DNA of 64,000 bases from Bacillota bacterium (lineage in GTDB: Bacteria > Bacillota > Clostridia > Christensenellales > Aristaeellaceae). The notes under the pieces were generated by a model. The model saw nothing but the letters and a program-made list of their open reading frames with translations. It was not told the origin of the DNA and made no database searches. Made by a program: the position numbers and the translations under genes. The stretch covers positions 1 through 64,000 of the forward strand of contig JAEYPB010000064.1 in NCBI GenBank assembly GCA_023411175.1, in the 5' to 3' direction. This document shows, in pieces, positions 47,981 through 55,056 of the stretch (position 1 is its first letter; the number at the start of each line of letters is the position of its first letter).

Positions 47981-48732
47981 TGAGGGACGGTCTGGATCGG
48001 GCGCGCTTTCTCGATATGTGCCGTGCGGCGCGGCGAGGCCAGGCGCGGTTTACCCGCTTTCTGGAGCCGCCGCAGATCGCCGAAGCTACGCAGGCAGCCC
48101 GGGAGGCGGGCGTCGAGGTTGCCTTTTTCGGAGGGTATGAGGGCGCGGAGCGCGCCGTCGCCGCGTTTTATGAGTACGACCGGCCCGAAAGCTGGCCGGT
48201 GGAATGCCTCCGGGCGGACTGGAACGCGGCCTATTGCACCGTTTCCCACCGGGACGTGCTCGGGGCTGCCATGGGCATCGGCATTGAACGCGCGCTCCTG
48301 GGCGACATCGTGATGGGCGAAACCTGCGCGTACCTTTTTGTGCTCGAATCCGCTGCGCCGATGATCCTCGGCGAGCTCACGGAAGCGGGGCGGGCAAAGC
48401 TCTCTGTGCGGCGCGCGTCGGGCGAGGCGCTGCCGGAGGAGAAGGGCACGCCGGTGCGGGACACCGTCATGTCCATGCGGCTGGACGCCGTCGCCGCGGC
48501 CGGGTTTGACATGGGTCGAGCCGAGGCACAGGAACTGATCCGAAGGGGCCTCGTCAAGCTCAACCATCTGCCGGAGGAGCGGACGGACGCGCGCGTCAAA
48601 GCGGGCGATCTGATCTCCGTGCGCGGTCATGGAAGGCTCCGCGTGGAAGAAGAACAAGGGTTCACCAAAAAGGGGCGGCTGGGCGTCATGATGACGCGAT
48701 TCGGGGCTCGCTGCCCGGTTATTTTTCGGTAA
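47980..48732 (+). CDS. ylmH: S4-domain RNA-binding protein YlmH
   Basis: A 250-residue protein with the YlmH N-terminal domain (ALLGDIVMGETCAYLFVLES, LRADWNAAYCTVSHRD) and a C-terminal S4 domain (about 170-235: MRLDAVAAAGFDMGRAEAQELI, VKLNHLPEERTDARVKAGDLISVRG). Bacillus YlmH binds the 50S-peptidyl-tRNA complex and helps rescue stalled ribosomes. GTG start overlapping the yggT TAG by one base. Confidence 0.9.
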   Translation: MRDGLDRARFLDMCRAARRGQARFTRFLEPPQIAEATQAAREAGVEVAFFGGYEGAERAVAAFYEYDRPESWPVECLRADWNAAYCTVSHRDVLGAAMGIGIERALLGDIVMGETCAYLFVLESAAPMILGELTEAGRAKLSVRRASGEALPEEKGTPVRDTVMSMRLDAVAAAGFDMGRAEAQELIRRGLVKLNHLPEERTDARVKAGDLISVRGHGRLRVEEEQGFTKKGRLGVMMTRFGARCPVIFR

Positions 48733-48829
48733 ATTAAAGGAATACGCCGAAAGATGGAGAAATTATACGCAAGACTTTCTTTATTATGTCGAAAGTGAGC
48801 GCGTCCCCGATATTTCTGACGAGGAAAGG

Positions 48830-49432
48830 ATGAAGCGCATTATGGTTACCGTCAAGGACATTCGCGAGAAGGAATTTACCAAGCAAAAGCATGGTTATCA
48901 TGAGGATGAGGTGGATGAATTTCTGGATGAAATCGCCGACCAGATGGAGGCGCTGATCCAGGAAAACAAGGCTCTGATGCAGCAGGCGCAGGAAGCGCGC
49001 GCCATGGCTGACCGCGCCATCAGTGAGCAAATGGCCGCCCCCGTGCCGGTTCAGCCCCAAGCGCCCGCGCCGGAGGCCAAGCCCATTCACACCACCGACG
49101 AGGCCTATTTCCGTAACCTGGAATCGACGCTGCGCGAGACGCTTTTGAGCGCCCAGCGCATCGCCGACGAGACCGTCAGCGAGGCCAAGAAAAAGGCCGC
49201 GGCGATGGTTGCCGACGCCGAAGACAAAGTCGGCGCGGTCATGTCCCAGCACAAGGCCGAGATCGAGGGAGCCAAGGTTGAACTCGAGGGCGTGCGCAAG
49301 GCCGCCGAGGATTACCGGATTCGCTTCAAGCGTCTGGTGCGCGAGCAGCTCCACGCGTTCAAGCTGGACGAGAGCGTGCTTGAGGACGACTGTGCCAAGA
49401 GCGACGCGTCCAAGGGCGACGACGAGGTCTGA
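48830..49432 (+). CDS. divIVA: DivIVA-family cell division/septum placement protein
   Basis: A 200-residue coiled-coil protein. The N-terminal domain reads VTVKDIREKEFTKQKHGYHE, followed by DEVDEFLDEIADQMEAL. A Pro/Ala/Gln-rich linker (about 70-85) separates it from a second coiled coil (95-175). In Bacillus DivIVA the membrane-inserting Phe-Arg pair precedes GYDEDEV; here the aligned pair is Lys-His. GAGG lies five bases before the ATG; an alternative ATG four codons on (MVTVKDI) matches the usual N-terminus. Ends in a terminator. Confidence 0.9.
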   Translation: MKRIMVTVKDIREKEFTKQKHGYHEDEVDEFLDEIADQMEALIQENKALMQQAQEARAMADRAISEQMAAPVPVQPQAPAPEAKPIHTTDEAYFRNLESTLRETLLSAQRIADETVSEAKKKAAAMVADAEDKVGAVMSQHKAEIEGAKVELEGVRKAAEDYRIRFKRLVREQLHAFKLDESVLEDDCAKSDASKGDDEV

Positions 49433-49445
49433 GATCCGAATTCGG

Positions 49446-49475
49446 ACAGCCCTGCTGAATTGGCAGGGCTGTTTG
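49446..49475 (+). terminator. Terminator after divIVA
   Basis: Perfect arms ACAGCCCTGC / GCAGGGCTGT with a 7-base loop and TTTG after the stem. It separates the division cluster from lspA. Confidence 0.75.
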
Positions 49476-49518
49476 TATGAAGCGGACTTCGCCGGGATAT
49501 GGTAATGCTGGAGGGAAA

Positions 49519-49986
49519 ATGCTCTACATAATCTGGATTCTGCTGCTTGTCGCTGCGGATCGCCTGACCAAGTACATGGCTGAAAACTGGCTTCTGCGCC
49601 AGGCAGGCGGCGTGGCGGCGGCACTGCCAGGCGTTTTTCGCTTTCGCTATGCGGAGAATACCGGTGTCGCCTTTTCGTTTCTCGCGGATAGCCGGTGGCT
49701 GATTGTCGCGGCCAATCTGGTTCTGATCGCCGCCGTACTGGCCTTTCTGTACGTCAAAAAACCCCGCAGCCGTGTCATGAAGCTGGGGCTTTGCATGGTG
49801 GCGGCCGGCGGCATCGGAAATGTAATCGACCGGATCGTGCTGGGCTACGTGATCGATTTTATCGAGCTCACATTCATGCGGTTTGCGGTGTTTAATTTTG
49901 CCGACATTTGCGTTTCTGTCGGCGCGGGGCTGAGCGCAATTAGCTTTTTGCGGAAAGAGGAGGGCGCCGGTGGAGTGGACGCTTGA
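49519..49986 (+). CDS. lspA: Lipoprotein signal peptidase (signal peptidase II)
   Basis: A 155-residue aspartyl membrane peptidase removing signal peptides from lipidated prolipoproteins. Four membrane segments. Catalytic Asp104 (GGIGNVIDRI) and Asp129 (FNFADICVSVG), with YAENTGVAFSF and LTKYM family motifs. The ATG at 49519 has GGAGGG upstream; an earlier ATG at 49477 sits on the divIVA terminator. Overlaps rluD by 17 bases, as is usual. Confidence 0.95.
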   Translation: MLYIIWILLLVAADRLTKYMAENWLLRQAGGVAAALPGVFRFRYAENTGVAFSFLADSRWLIVAANLVLIAAVLAFLYVKKPRSRVMKLGLCMVAAGGIGNVIDRIVLGYVIDFIELTFMRFAVFNFADICVSVGAGLSAISFLRKEEGAGGVDA

Positions 49987-50872
49987 CGAACGGTCCGATG
50001 GCCTGCGCCTGGACGTATTTCTCTCGGAGTGCGCGGGGGTGACCCGTTCGCGCGCCGCGTCGATCATCAAATCCGGCGGCGCTTGGGTGGACGAAAAGGC
50101 CGAGACAAAGGCTGGCTTCATGCTCAAGGCTGGCATGCGCGTGCGCTTTGAGGTGCCCGAGGTGCAGCCCGCGACCGCGGCGCCTCAGAAAATTCCGCTG
50201 GACATCCGCTATCAGGACCGGGATCTGGCGGTGATTTTCAAGCCCAGCGGCATGGTGGTGCATCCCGCCGCGGGCAACCATGACGGCACCCTGGTCAATG
50301 CGCTGCTCCACCACCTGACGGACTTATCCGGCATCGGCGGCGCGCTGCGGCCCGGCATCGTGCACCGGATTGACAAGGACACGTCCGGCCTTCTCCTGGT
50401 GGCGAAGAACGACTACAGCCACGCGGCGCTGTCGGAGCAGATTAAAGCCCACACGGTGGAGCGGGCGTACCTTGCGATCGTCTCGGGGAATCTTAAAGAA
50501 GAGGCCGGTTTTGTGGAAGGCCCCATCGGAAGGCATCCCGCAGACCGAAAGCGCATGGCCATCGTACCCGGCGGGCGAAACGCCCACACGGATTGGCGGG
50601 TACTGAAGCGGCTCCGCGGCGCGACCTTGATCGAGGCGGTCCTGACCACCGGGCGCACCCACCAGATCCGCGTGCACATGGCCTCCATCGGGCATCCTGT
50701 CCTGGGCGACCCGGTCTACGGCCCGAAAAAGCCGCAGGTCGCGGTTCCGGGCGGCCAGCTTCTTCACGCGTTTCGGCTGGGCTTCATCCATCCTTCAACC
50801 GGCGAACACATGCGCTTTGAAGCGCCGCCCGAAAAGCGTTTCTTGGAAATCCTGGAAAAACTGTCCACCTGA
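49970..50872 (+). CDS. rluD: RluA-family 23S rRNA pseudouridine synthase (RluD-like)
   Basis: A 300-residue enzyme. The N-terminal S4 domain (about 10-70: LRLDVFLSECAGVTRSRAASII) is followed by the RluA catalytic domain with Asp135 in HRIDKDTSGLLLVAK, and C-terminal TTGRTHQIRVHMASIGHPVLGD. The exact rRNA position cannot be told. Starts with GTG inside lspA, with GAGGAGGG upstream. Confidence 0.93.
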   Translation: MEWTLDERSDGLRLDVFLSECAGVTRSRAASIIKSGGAWVDEKAETKAGFMLKAGMRVRFEVPEVQPATAAPQKIPLDIRYQDRDLAVIFKPSGMVVHPAAGNHDGTLVNALLHHLTDLSGIGGALRPGIVHRIDKDTSGLLLVAKNDYSHAALSEQIKAHTVERAYLAIVSGNLKEEAGFVEGPIGRHPADRKRMAIVPGGRNAHTDWRVLKRLRGATLIEAVLTTGRTHQIRVHMASIGHPVLGDPVYGPKKPQVAVPGGQLLHAFRLGFIHPSTGEHMRFEAPPEKRFLEILEKLST

Positions 50873-50960
50873 TACCTGCTCTGAAAACATTGGCGCGCAT
50901 CGTTTCCGGCATCCCTACGCAAAATGGGATTGCCGGAATTTTTGCTTTGGAGGCGGCTGC

Positions 50961-51521
50961 TTGAAAGGCTTGAAGGCGTTTGTCGGCATGCCGGTCATCG
51001 TCGGCGGAAAGCGCATCGGCCACGTGGCATACCTGACGCTGGACGAGAGACTGACGCGCGTCACCGGCCTTCGCATCGCGCGAGGGCTTCGGGGAAACCG
51101 CTTCGTTTCCGCCAGCTCCGTGAGCCTTCTTGGGGATGTGGCGGTTCTTGTGACGAACGAGGGCGTCCGTCCCAGCGGCGAACGAGGACTGAACCTTCGA
51201 CGGGCGACCACCACCGACGGGCAAATTCTCGGCGCAATCACTGGCGCGATGATCGACGAGCGCACGCTTCAGGTGGCCGCGCTGGAGCTCACCAGCGGCT
51301 GGTGGGACGACCTTGCGCGCGGCAGGCGGTATGTGTACGGCTGGACCGCGAGCCAGGGCGAGAACGTGATTCTGGAAAGCGATGGGGAAAGGGGGAGCGA
51401 GCATGAGGAACGGAACATTTACGGGAATGATCACGGGCGCGCTGCTTGGCGCGGCGGCGGTGACGGTGCTGGGGATGATGGATTCTCAGACGCAGCGCCG
51501 GGTGAAGCAGATGGCGAGTGA
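50961..51521 (+). CDS. PRC-barrel domain protein (3' end possibly frameshifted)
   Basis: A 186-residue frame. Residues 1-70 resemble a PRC-barrel (FVGMPVIVGGKRIGHVAYLTLDE), with a second similar unit near 90-140 (GQILGAITGAMIDERTLQVAAL). The TTG start has GGAGG seven bases upstream. The last 40 residues run in another frame over the next gene and look non-native (Gly/Asp-rich). One extra base in the G-rich run at 51384-51395 would end the gene at 51406 with an ATGA overlap, as in most neighbours. Function unknown. Confidence 0.7.
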   Translation: MKGLKAFVGMPVIVGGKRIGHVAYLTLDERLTRVTGLRIARGLRGNRFVSASSVSLLGDVAVLVTNEGVRPSGERGLNLRRATTTDGQILGAITGAMIDERTLQVAALELTSGWWDDLARGRRYVYGWTASQGENVILESDGERGSEHEERNIYGNDHGRAAWRGGGDGAGDDGFSDAAPGEADGE

Positions 51522-51573
51522 TTCGGTGCAGAAAGTCAGCGACAAAGCTGAAAAGATGTGGGCAGGTAAGTAA
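51403..51573 (+). CDS. Small YtxH-like membrane protein
   Basis: A 56-residue protein beginning MRNGTFTGMITGALLG. A glycine-rich hydrophobic segment (about 5-25) is followed by a charged amphipathic helix (TQRRVKQMASDSVQKVSDKA). The layout resembles YtxH-type general-stress membrane proteins, but it is short and unproven. GGGGGAG lies upstream of the ATG. Overlaps the PRC-barrel frame by 119 bases, which argues that one of the two ends is misplaced or that a frameshift exists. Confidence 0.6.
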   Translation: MRNGTFTGMITGALLGAAAVTVLGMMDSQTQRRVKQMASDSVQKVSDKAEKMWAGK

Positions 51574-51576
51574 AGG

Positions 51577-52599
51577 GTGGACGGACGTCTGGCAAAACCG
51601 ATAAGGCTGGCGGCGCTGGGCGCACTTGCGCTGCTGCTCGCCTGTGTATTTTGGCGGCAGGTTTTTCTTGCGGTCAAAATGGCGGCGGGCGGCGGCGTCA
51701 TTGCGTTCCTGCTGGAACCCATGTGCGCGCGCTTTGAGGAGAAGTTTTCAAGGCCCGCCGCCGCAGGGGTTAGCCTTGCCGCTGCTTTTTTGATCGTTAC
51801 AGGCGCCTTGATGCTTCTGGTTCCCGCCTTGATCGGACAACTCGGTGATCTGGCCGAGCGCGCGCCCGAATTGATGCGGACGGCATCCGAAGCGGTGGGC
51901 CAGGTCAACCGCTGGCTCGCCGCCCGGTCGCTGCCTTCGCTCCCGTCGCCCGGGATCAACGCGGCCGCGCTGAACGAAGCCGCGGGCCGCATGCTGACCG
52001 GCACCATCAATATGGCGGGGTCGATCGCGGGCAGCATAGCGCTTGGCGTCATGACCATCGCATTGAGTTATTACTTTCTGGCGGACCGGGATCGGATGCT
52101 GCTCATTCTGGAGCTCGCCATTCCCCAGAGCGCCCGGCGCATCGTGCTCAGGATGGCGTCCAGCGCCAAGGCGACGATACGGCTCTACCTTCGGGCGCAG
52201 GTGACCATTGCGGGGATCGTGGGCGCCATCGCCGCGATCGGGTTCTGGGCAATCGGGCTGAAGAATCCGCTTCTTCTGGCGGTGATCGTCGCGGTCTTCA
52301 ATCTGATTCCGTACTTCGGACCGATTTTGGGTGGCATCCCGGTGACGATCGCCGCGCTGACACAGGGGTTCGGCAAGGTATTCATGGTGCTCTTTATCCT
52401 TTTTGCCGTGCAGCAGCTGGACGGACTGGTCATCAGCCCGCGCATCATGGGCGGCGTGATGGGCATTCATCCGGCGGCGGTACTGCTCGCCATCGCCGTG
52501 GGCGGAAGCATCGGCGGCGTTGCGGGCATGCTGTTCGCGCTGCCTATTCTGATGGTCGTCAAGACATGCCTTCGTGTGTGGGCTGCCAGACGCGAATAA
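51577..52599 (+). CDS. AI-2E family transporter/permease
   Basis: A 340-residue integral membrane protein with about seven or eight hydrophobic segments of the AI-2E (YdbI/PerM-like) family. Signatures include FLLEPMCARFEEK, ALSYYFLADRDRMLL and the conserved FNLIPYFGPILGGIP near 245-260, then VQQLDGLVISPRIMG. The substrate is unknown; members have been linked to Na+/H+ exchange and to autoinducer export. GTG start, four bases after the previous stop; the ribosome-binding site is weak. Confidence 0.88.
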   Translation: MDGRLAKPIRLAALGALALLLACVFWRQVFLAVKMAAGGGVIAFLLEPMCARFEEKFSRPAAAGVSLAAAFLIVTGALMLLVPALIGQLGDLAERAPELMRTASEAVGQVNRWLAARSLPSLPSPGINAAALNEAAGRMLTGTINMAGSIAGSIALGVMTIALSYYFLADRDRMLLILELAIPQSARRIVLRMASSAKATIRLYLRAQVTIAGIVGAIAAIGFWAIGLKNPLLLAVIVAVFNLIPYFGPILGGIPVTIAALTQGFGKVFMVLFILFAVQQLDGLVISPRIMGGVMGIHPAAVLLAIAVGGSIGGVAGMLFALPILMVVKTCLRVWAARRE

Positions 52600-52603
52600 A
52601 AGA

Positions 52604-52632
52604 TTGAAAATTGTGCCACGCTGTAGTATAAT
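52604..52632 (+). promoter_or_regulatory. Promoter for ireB-ruvX-DUF1292
   Basis: TTGAAA (52604-52609), a 17-base spacer and TATAAT (52627-52632), 40 bases before the ATG. Confidence 0.7.
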
Positions 52633-52671
52633 GGGAATACGGGCCCATTCGCTGCTGGAAGGCGGTGCATC

Positions 52672-52941
52672 ATGAACAGCAAATTTGGCGAAACCAGTAA
52701 ATTTAACTATGCCCCGACTTCGTCGGACACGGCCGAGGAGATCATCCTCTCGGTCTATCAGTCGCTCAAAGCAAAAGGGCATGATCCCATCATGCAGCTT
52801 GTGGGCTACATTGTGTCTGGCGATCCGACGTACATCACAAGTTACAACAATGCCCGTTCGTTGATCCGCAGGTTGGAGCGAGACGAAATCCTGGAGGAGC
52901 TCGTCAGCTTCTACGTGGCGCACCACACCTCCGATCGATGA
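52672..52941 (+). CDS. ireB: IreB family regulatory phosphoprotein
   Basis: An 89-residue protein of the IreB/YrzL family; in enterococci it is phosphorylated by the PASTA kinase IreK and regulates cephalosporin tolerance. Signatures: ILSVYQSLKAKGHDPIMQLVGYIVSGDPTYITSYNNAR-type core (about 25-65). Phosphorylatable Thr/Ser occur near the N-terminus (TSKFNYAPTSSDT). Overlaps ruvX by four bases. No PASTA kinase is in the window. Confidence 0.93.
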   Translation: MNSKFGETSKFNYAPTSSDTAEEIILSVYQSLKAKGHDPIMQLVGYIVSGDPTYITSYNNARSLIRRLERDEILEELVSFYVAHHTSDR

Positions 52942-53390
52942 AGAAGCGCGTTCTGGCGCTGGATGTGGGCGAAAAGCGCATCGGCGTCGCGGTGTCGGAT
53001 CCTCTGGGGCTGACGGCGCAGGGCGTCGAGACGATCTTTACCAAAGGACAGGCGAGGGACATCGCCCGCATCGCGGAACTTGCCAGGCAGTATGAAACGG
53101 ACCGGCTGCTCGTGGGCCTCCCAAAGAATATGAACGGCACCATCGGGCCGCAGGCGGAGCGGGTTCTGGCGTTCTCGGAGGCGCTCGAAGGCGCGGGCTT
53201 TCAGATTCGGCACGAGGATGAGCGGATGACCACCATGATGGCGGACCGCGTCCTCTCCGAAGGAGAGGTCCGGGGCAAAAAGCGCCGGGAAGTGGTTGAC
53301 AAGCTGGCCGCCACCTACATCCTGCAGAGCTTTCTGGATCGCGGCGGATGGCCTTCGGATAAACTGGATGAAGCGCAGGGAGGGCCTTGA
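52938..53390 (+). CDS. ruvX: Putative pre-16S rRNA nuclease / Holliday junction resolvase-like RuvX (YqgF)
   Basis: A 150-residue RNase H-fold nuclease. Asp9 in LALDVGEKRIGVAVSD is the first catalytic acidic residue; VGLPKNMNGTIGPQAE and DERMTTMMA are family motifs, and the last acidic position is in VDKLAATYILQSFLD. Its position between ireB and a DUF1292 gene is conserved in Bacillota. Start by ATGA overlap with ireB. Confidence 0.94.
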   Translation: MKKRVLALDVGEKRIGVAVSDPLGLTAQGVETIFTKGQARDIARIAELARQYETDRLLVGLPKNMNGTIGPQAERVLAFSEALEGAGFQIRHEDERMTTMMADRVLSEGEVRGKKRREVVDKLAATYILQSFLDRGGWPSDKLDEAQGGP

Positions 53391-53391
53391 C

Positions 53392-53706
53392 ATGGAGGAC
53401 AACCGTATGGAAAGCGGCAACGAGATCGTCGAGCTGATTGATGAGGAAGGCAAGCCCGTACGCTTTGAGCACCTGATGACCGTGGAATACGAGGGCGACC
53501 CCTACGTGCTCCTCGTGCCCATCGACGAAGTGGAAGACGTGGGCGAGGACGAGGTCGTCATCCTGCGCATTGAAGAAGGCAAGGACGGCGAGGATGCCTA
53601 TGTGGGCGTCGAGGACGAGGAACTGCTCGAGAAGATCTTTGAGCGCTACCTTGAAATCGCCGAGGCGGATGAGGAAGCGCAGGAGGAAGAAGAGGACAAG
53701 GACTGA
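53392..53706 (+). CDS. DUF1292 protein (YrzB-like)
   Basis: A 104-residue acidic protein. The DUF1292 core is EIVELIDEEGKPVRFEHL, then VEYEGDPYVLLVP and DEVVILRIEE; the C-terminus is a Glu-rich tail. Function unknown; the ireB-ruvX-DUF1292 order is a recurrent Bacillota trio. GGGAGGG lies upstream of ATG 53392; a second ATG five codons on is possible. Confidence 0.85.
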   Translation: MEDNRMESGNEIVELIDEEGKPVRFEHLMTVEYEGDPYVLLVPIDEVEDVGEDEVVILRIEEGKDGEDAYVGVEDEELLEKIFERYLEIAEADEEAQEEEEDKD

Positions 53707-53714
53707 TTCTTAAC

Positions 53715-53743
53715 TTGCAGCCTGATTGGGTGCGTGCTATAAT
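53715..53743 (+). promoter_or_regulatory. Promoter for the pheST T-box transcript
   Basis: TTGCAG (53715-53720), a 17-base spacer ending TGC and TATAAT (53738-53743). Confidence 0.75.
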
Positions 53744-53749
53744 CTGATT

Positions 53750-53999
53750 CAAATTTACGACAGGCGATGAGGGAGAAAAGTACCCGGAAAACCGGCCCCA
53801 CAGAGAGGCGCGCCATCGGCTGAAAGCGCGCCGGGACACGGAACCGGCGAAGTTCGCTCCGGAGCCCGCGGGCGGAAAGACCAGTAGGCTCGCGCGGACC
53901 CATCCCACGTTAACGGGATGAAAGGCCTTGCGCCCTAGTGGCGCGGGTGAATTGGGTGGTACCGCGAGACCTCGCCCCATGATGGCGAGGTCTTTTTTT
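53750..53999 (+). promoter_or_regulatory. T-box leader with Phe specifier
   Basis: A tRNA-sensing leader controlling pheS-pheT. Stem I begins with the GATGAGGGAGAAAAGTAC kink-turn region, has an AGAGAGG bulge near 53803 and a specifier TTC at 53853-53855 within GAAGTTCGCTCCGG. The T-box sequence GGGTGGTACCGCG is at 53954-53966 and overlaps the terminator. Uncharged tRNA-Phe should stabilise the antiterminator and allow read-through. Confidence 0.92.
53968..53999 (+). terminator. T-box-controlled terminator
   Basis: Perfect arms GACCTCGCC / GGCGAGGTC with a 7-base loop and T7. Its left arm lies directly after the T-box sequence, so the two structures exclude each other. Confidence 0.88.
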
Positions 54000-54018
54000 G
54001 TTTGAAGGAGGATGTCCC

Positions 54019-55041
54019 ATGCAGAGCAAAATCCACGAAATTGAAGCGCGCGTGTTCCAGGAGCTTGAAGCGCTGGGTGAAACGACTGCGCTGGAGGATC
54101 TCCGCGTTCGCGTGCTCGGACGGAAGGGCGAATTGACGGGCCTGCTCAGAAGCCTCGGCCAGGCGCCCGCGGAGGAGCGGCCCAAGCTCGGTCAACTGGT
54201 CAACGCGGCCCGCGAAAAGCTGGAGAAGGCCATCGAGGAGCGCGCCGAGGCGCTGAAGGGCGCCGCCAAGTCAGCGCGGCTCAAGGCGGAGGCCATCGAT
54301 GTCACGCTGCCCGGTGAGACGCGCTCCGCCGGCAGTCTGCACCCGATGTCCCTGGTGCAGGACAATCTCCTGTCCATCTTCACCGGCATGGGCTTTTCGG
54401 TGGTGGAGGGGCCGGAGGTCGAGTTCGACCACTACAATTTTGAGCTTCTGAACCTGCCCAAGAACCACCCGGCGCGGGACGCTCAGGACACCTTCTACAT
54501 CGACGATGAAATCGTCCTGCGCACCCATACGTCGCCGGTGCAGGCCCGCGTGATGACCACGACGAAGCCGCCGATCCGCATCATCTGCCCGGGGCGCGTA
54601 TACCGGGTGGACGAGTGCGATGCCACCCATTCGCCGGTGTTCCATCAGCTCGAAGGGTTGGTCGTTGACGAAGGGATCTCGATGGGCGACCTCAAGGGCA
54701 CGCTGGATCTGTTCGCCCGGAAGCTGTTCGGGGAGGACATCAAGACCCGTTTCAGGCCGTCCTTCTTCCCGTTCACGGAGCCCTCCGCCGAGTTTGACGT
54801 CAGCTGCGCCGCCTGCAAGGGCGCGGGCTGCCGCATCTGCAAGGGCACCGGGTGGATTGAGGTGCTCGGCTGCGGTATGGTAAATCCGAAGGTTCTGACG
54901 ATGTGCGGCATCGACGCCGAGAAGTATACGGGCTTCGCCTTCGGCATGGGCATCGAGCGATTGACCATCCTCAAGTACAACGTGCCCGACATGCGCTATT
55001 TATATGAAAACGACCTGCGCTTTCTGGCGCAGTTCCGGTAA
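54019..55041 (+). CDS. pheS: Phenylalanine--tRNA ligase alpha subunit
   Basis: A 340-residue catalytic subunit of the heterotetrameric enzyme. An N-terminal coiled coil (about 1-90) binds tRNA. Class II motifs: MGFSVVEGPEVEFDHYNFE, the motif 2 region ICPGRVYRVDECDATHSPVFHQ-type, and motif 3 FAFGMGIERLTIL. The Cys-rich CKGAGCRICKGTGW loop is usual. Starts at ATG 54019 with AAGGAGG upstream. Expression is under T-box control. Confidence 0.97.
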   Translation: MQSKIHEIEARVFQELEALGETTALEDLRVRVLGRKGELTGLLRSLGQAPAEERPKLGQLVNAAREKLEKAIEERAEALKGAAKSARLKAEAIDVTLPGETRSAGSLHPMSLVQDNLLSIFTGMGFSVVEGPEVEFDHYNFELLNLPKNHPARDAQDTFYIDDEIVLRTHTSPVQARVMTTTKPPIRIICPGRVYRVDECDATHSPVFHQLEGLVVDEGISMGDLKGTLDLFARKLFGEDIKTRFRPSFFPFTEPSAEFDVSCAACKGAGCRICKGTGWIEVLGCGMVNPKVLTMCGIDAEKYTGFAFGMGIERLTILKYNVPDMRYLYENDLRFLAQFR

Positions 55042-55056
55042 GGGAGGTCAAGCGAC

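Noticed and set aside
48733..48829. A small gene or RNA between ylmH and divIVA
   Set aside because: The 97-base gap has AT-rich promoter-like sequence but no open frame with a ribosome-binding site and no clear hairpin. I see nothing definite.
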